Shown here one piece after another: positions 62,687 to 64,000 of a stretch of DNA of 64,000 nt. The DNA comes from Pseudozyma flocculosa PF-1 (Eukaryota; Basidiomycota; Ustilaginomycetes; Ustilaginales; Ustilaginaceae): positions 204,738 through 268,737 of the forward strand of contig NW_006920888.1 of assembly GCF_000417875.1 (NCBI RefSeq), in the 5' to 3' direction. A program made the translations under genes and the position numbers. Numbering within the stretch: position 1 is the first letter of the stretch; each line of letters opens with the position of its first letter. Below the pieces are notes generated by a model. It was given only the letters and a program-made list of their open reading frames with translations. It was not told the origin of the DNA and did not search any database.

Positions 62687-64000
62687 TGCTTCTTTGCAAC
62701 TCTGGCTGCAAGTTTGGCCCTGCCTGCCTTTGTCGTCATCCTGCCTGCAGGCAGACACGACGTACTGTACGGCACCGCCTGCCTGCCTGCCAAGCTCGAA
62801 AAGCAAGCAGCAAGCAGAACGAGGGCTGAACAAAAGGCGAGGCAGGGCCGGGTGGTCTCTGCAGCACCAAACACAAAAATCCAGCAGGGCGGGCAGGCAG
62901 GCCCACCCGCCACGTCTGCTGTCCGGGCGTCGTCGTCGGTCCTGCCGATCCCGCCCTCGGCGCTCGCCACCCTATCTTTCGGTCGGTTTATGCCGACGCC
63001 GTCGCCGTCGTCGCCGTCGCTGCTGCCCAAGACATGGTGGCAGTAGTCCGACATCTCGGAAGCGCCGACACGACCTTGGCCTTGCCTGGCCTTGCCGCTC
63101 CTTCCCGTCGGTCGGCCAGGCCTCGCCTCGTACCCGATCGATGCGTCTTCGGCGGTACCGATGCACGGACCAACGTCTGCCTCGCCTCGAAATAGGGGGG
63201 CAGGCAGGCCTGCCCGTCTAGGCCCGGGCGCGTCGAGAAGAACGCTCCGACGTCGACGTGGGACGTTCTCTTCGGATCCTTCCTTCCTCCTTAGCCTGCC
63301 TCTACCGCTTTGCCCCTTGGTACATCGAGATCGCTCCCCTACAGCCGGTTGAGGGTCCTATAGGGGCCTCCGACAGGTCGACCGCCGTAAAGGCTAGACC
63401 TGACTTACCTGGCGGGATCAAACGCCGATGTAGAGGCAGGAGGCTGTGGCAGAAACGAGGCGCGTCCCGACCTGCCAAGACTTTTCGGGGGGCCCTTTCG
63501 CCTGGCCCCCTTTGCTCGTTCCGTCGTCGTCCTGGCCTGCCCTGCCTCGTCGTCTAGTCAGTCAGAAGAGAGAGCAAAGATAGAGAAAGCAGATCAGCAG
63601 CCCCTGAGATGCACCTACTCCGGAACCTACCCTTGATCGACCGTGCATGCATAGCCTGGGCCTGGTCAGCCGCGCGGAGCGCTCGCCATCGTCCTGCCGG
63701 ATGTTCGGTGCATCCCGTGGCGAACCCGCCTCGCCCGCTCGCTGACACGCGCTACTTCGGTCCCAGCTCCATCTGCGCTTCGACGTCCTCGCACCGTGTT
63801 CGGGCCCAGACTGTCGCTCCCGTCCTCTGCAAGTGCAGACGCCCCAGGTCGGGGGTCAGACGATCTCACAATCATATTCTCGGCCGAGCCGACGAACTCA
63901 CCCTCAGCGGGGGCCGGCGGACAGATTGAGCCAAACATAATACAGACGCTCAGCTGAGACGACGGACGACGACGACGAAAAGCCAGGCGAGGCGGGGCGA

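Larger units (their letters stand above)
60468..64000. other. Repeat-rich terminal region, no gene supported
   Basis: 3.5 kb upstream of the P4-ATPase start. Long open frames exist on both strands, but they are readings of tetranucleotide repeats. It contains (GATGGC)n at 60749-60793, CAAG runs at 61533-61548, pyrimidine tetranucleotide runs at 61893-61981, and the long (CTTG)n at 62612-62685. A perfect splice-donor complement lies near 63404. A gene beyond the right edge cannot be excluded. Confidence 0.5.

Noticed and set aside
62287..63054. Frames with repeating KQAS or LLAC peptides
   Set aside because: Produced by the (CTTG)n microsatellite, which lacks stops in several frames.

Overview
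The window is nuclear DNA from a basidiomycete fungus, most likely a smut relative (Ustilaginomycotina). The evidence is strong GC bias, intron-poor to intron-moderate genes with 50-130 nt GT-AG introns, long Ser/Ala/Gly/Gln-rich disordered tails on conserved proteins, and a standard eukaryotic gene set: spliceosomal Sm protein, AP-2 and AP-3 subunits, H/ACA snoRNP factor, P4-ATPase. The lineage below phylum is inference. Four assembly gaps (runs of N) interrupt coding sequence at 10380-10640, 29580-29971, 42645-42950 and 54624-54720.

Layout, left to right. 0-9.9 kb: a disordered orphan exon, a four-finger C2H2 regulator and a Pmp3-domain membrane protein with a long tail. 10-16 kb: a mitochondrial TPR-like membrane protein, a HUT1-type UDP-galactose transporter, an intron-containing tRNA-Asp(GUC) and a flavodoxin-like quinone reductase. 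16-27 kb: AP-2 mu, exonuclease 1, SmD1, a cysteine-free peroxiredoxin-like protein and an SRP40/Nopp140 nucleolar protein. 27-34.5 kb: an HSD10-type short-chain dehydrogenase and two secreted-protein genes, each with a TATA box. 35-47 kb: a kelch protein, AP-3 beta and an API5-like protein. 47-60.5 kb: NAF1, LCL2, an AN1 zinc-finger protein, a PPIE-type RRM protein and a large P4-ATPase. The last 3.5 kb is repeat-rich with no supported gene.

Exon structures were worked out by joining reading frames across consensus splice sites, and in most genes the joined phases agree exactly. Many neighbours are divergent pairs sharing one promoter region (EXO1/SmD1, peroxiredoxin-like/SRP40, kelch/AP-3 beta, NAF1/LCL2, AN1/RRM); others converge with 146-360 bp between stops. 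Functionally the genes fall into RNA biogenesis (SmD1, NAF1, SRP40, RRM protein), membrane traffic and lipid asymmetry (AP-2 mu, AP-3 beta, P4-ATPase, HUT1, LCL2), DNA repair (EXO1) and secretion. There is no operon-like pathway.

The least ordinary points are the peroxiredoxin-fold protein with no cysteine at all, the pair of TATA-driven secreted proteins (one a Gly/Ser/Asp repeat protein ending in a tetrabasic site plus a short peptide), a GC-AG intron in LCL2, a possible PTS1/splice-donor overlap at the end of the dehydrogenase gene, and a family of short CAAG/CAGG/GCCAGGC repeats concentrated in intergenic regions.
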